Notes under the pieces: generated by a model | The model's database searches: none | What the model saw: the letters and a program-made list of their open reading frames with translations, nothing else | Told to the model about the DNA's origin: nothing | DNA from: Bdellovibrionales bacterium RBG_16_40_8 | Lineage (GTDB): Bacteria; Bdellovibrionota; Bdellovibrionia; Bdellovibrionales; UBA1609 | Assembly: GCA_001769925.1 (NCBI GenBank) | Contig: MEPT01000005.1 | Span: 3,585 to 10,287 of the forward strand | Direction of reading: 5' to 3' | DNA: 6,703 bases | Made by a program: the position numbers and the translations under genes | Part shown: positions 5,431 through 6,703 of the stretch, one piece after another | Position numbering within the stretch: position 1 is the first letter of the stretch | How the letters are laid out: every line of letters starts with the position of its first letter

Positions 5431-6703
5431 ATGACGTTAGTAATATCCCTTGTACTTTTGTTTAGCTATACAAAAGTTTGGGCACAAAATGTATCTGGGA
5501 CAATTTCACGAGTTGGTGATGCGACACATCTTGAGTTTCGCGGTAATAAAGAATGGAAATATGAAAGTCCAAAAAAAGAAAAAAATAAAATCGCAATAAT
5601 TTTACCAGCTTTTGATGATGCAACAGTGGCGCAGCTTCAAGCGTGGAGTTGTCCACTAATAAAAAAAATAGCAGTCAGTAAAAATGCTCCAGATGGTCAA
5701 TACGATATAACGCTTTATTTATCTTCAGATGAAGTTGAGAGCTTTGATTACCTTACCGATGACCCATCATATTTAATTTTTGATTTTTATAAGCAAGCGC
5801 ATGTAAAACCAGGTGTTAAAGGCGCTGACCTTGGTGATATACCAAAGAAAAATAAACTAAATCCCGCTGCACAAAAAAAAGCAAAAACAAAGCGTAGTAG
5901 TGTTAGTGGTGAATATAAAAAAATAAATCGTTCACCAGCTGGCGATGAAATTATAAAAGTTGAAAATATAGGGCAAGATGCCCAGGTTGCAGAAGAATCA
6001 GAAGGTTTGAATAATTTGCAGCTTGCACGTGGGGTATATGATGGTGCAGACACAAATTATGATCGTTTGCGAGTTAAAGATTATCAAATTAGTGAAGAGG
6101 CAATAATTGCCAGTAGACAAAATGTGTATATACCTTTTCCTATTTTGGCGCAGAAGTTAAATCGATTTGAAGAGCTTGTAAAGTTGCCGCCGATTTACGA
6201 AATTATTGCAGAAGAAAATCTAGAAAATAAAGAAGCACGTTTTCTTGTTACTATGTTTGAAAAACGCCGAGAAGGTGCTCTTTTTGAGACGATCGGCTAT
6301 TTTGAAAAAAAATATCCAAGCACAAAATATGATGAAATTATTAAAAATATAAAGGCAGAGGCTTATATTCAGCGATATTTAAAGACTGGAGAACTAAAAG
6401 ATTACAACGAATTTAGATCAATATATCGCTATCTGGTAGAGAAATACCCAGATTCGGTATTAACAGAAAGAAATATGTTACTTCTGGCTTACTCTGGTTT
6501 AGATAAAGACAAAGGTACAGAAACTTTGCAAGATCTGCAGAAATACATACTGAGGTACCCAAACTCATCTGAAAAAGATAAAATACGTTTAGCTATTGGC
6601 GAGATTTATGCCGCATTAAAAAAGCCAGAGGATGCAAACAAAACTTATGATGAAATTATAAATGATCCCCAAGATAAGGCCTACGGTATTGAAGCGGCAT
6701 ACC
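5431..6703 (+). CDS. Exported protein with AMIN-like N-terminal region and TPR repeats, 3' end cut by window edge
   Basis: The frame stays open for 424 codons to the window end. Residues 2-18 are hydrophobic and end in VWA before Q19, which fits signal peptidase I cleavage, although the usual basic residues at the very N terminus are absent. There is no lipobox, so the product should be periplasmic or outer-membrane associated. Residues 21-121 alternate short strands (VSGTISRVGDATHLEF, KIAIILPAF, YDITLYL, YLIFDFYK), resembling the AMIN fold that binds peptidoglycan or envelope partners. A lysine/alanine-rich, probably disordered linker spans about 122-200. From about 275 the protein is helical, with TPR-type repeats marked by KYPST (294-298), KYPDS (338-342) and RYPNS (375-379), as in BamD/YbgF-like TPRs. 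The function is not known to me; an envelope scaffold or motility-linked role is possible. Divergent from the mla operon across 201 bases. Confidence 0.8.
   Translation, partial: MTLVISLVLLFSYTKVWAQNVSGTISRVGDATHLEFRGNKEWKYESPKKEKNKIAIILPAFDDATVAQLQAWSCPLIKKIAVSKNAPDGQYDITLYLSSDEVESFDYLTDDPSYLIFDFYKQAHVKPGVKGADLGDIPKKNKLNPAAQKKAKTKRSSVSGEYKKINRSPAGDEIIKVENIGQDAQVAEESEGLNNLQLARGVYDGADTNYDRLRVKDYQISEEAIIASRQNVYIPFPILAQKLNRFEELVKLPPIYEIIAEENLENKEARFLVTMFEKRREGALFETIGYFEKKYPSTKYDEIIKNIKAEAYIQRYLKTGELKDYNEFRSIYRYLVEKYPDSVLTERNMLLLAYSGLDKDKGTETLQDLQKYILRYPNSSEKDKIRLAIGEIYAALKKPEDANKTYDEIINDPQDKAYGIEAAY

Noticed and set aside
5420..5431. Four-codon mini frame (ATG AGG TCT TAA) overlapping the start at 5431
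   Set aside because: It coincides with the ribosome site of the real gene and has no ribosome site of its own; most likely chance.
5462..6053. Two minus-strand open frames (5462-5656 and 5787-6053)
   Set aside because: Both are antisense to the AMIN-like/TPR gene; their F/L/S-rich content is the complement of its lysine- and glutamate-rich codons.

Overview
The window is AT-rich DNA that looks like a Gram-negative, delta-proteobacterium-like organism. The main clues are a folate-dependent TrmFO, an Mla-type outer-membrane lipid transport set with an unusual gene order, an outer-membrane lipoprotein with a clear lipobox, and an exported TPR protein with KYP-type repeats. A Bdellovibrionota or related lineage is my best guess. 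This is inference, because no rRNA or other marker gene is present.

Layout, left to right. Positions 1-1260 (minus) hold trmFO, cut at its 3' end by the window edge. Thirty bases away and divergent is a DUF721/DciA-like gene (1291-1719, plus, TTG start). Its tail overlaps, tail to tail, the end of an M23 (LytM) peptidase gene on the minus strand (1607 to 2320 by canonical start, probably to about 2485). That peptidase is the last gene of a compact minus-strand operon running from 5229 down: a small lipoprotein (4726-5229), mlaE permease (3962-4729), mlaF ATPase (3243-3971), mlaD substrate-binding protein (2476-3246), then the peptidase. The first four genes are joined by overlaps of 4 to 10 bases. 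A 201-base divergent spacer with one perfect inverted repeat follows. The plus-strand gene 5431-6703 then starts; it encodes an exported protein with an AMIN-like N-terminal region and TPR repeats, and runs off the right edge.

How the parts fit: MlaE, MlaF and MlaD form an inner-membrane ABC machine that moves phospholipid between the inner and outer membrane. The lipoprotein and the peptidase are made from the same message, which suggests, without proof, that envelope lipid transport and peptidoglycan remodelling are produced together. The periplasmic carrier gene mlaC and the STAS gene mlaB are not in the window. TrmFO (tRNA modification) and the DUF721 protein (possible replicative helicase loading) are housekeeping genes next to this operon. 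I see no mobile element, CRISPR array, RNA gene or clear defence system. The points most worth a second look are the peptidase's missing canonical start codon, the antisense overlap covering its catalytic motif, the inverted repeat at 5286-5307, and the seven-G run inside the lipobox of the first operon gene.
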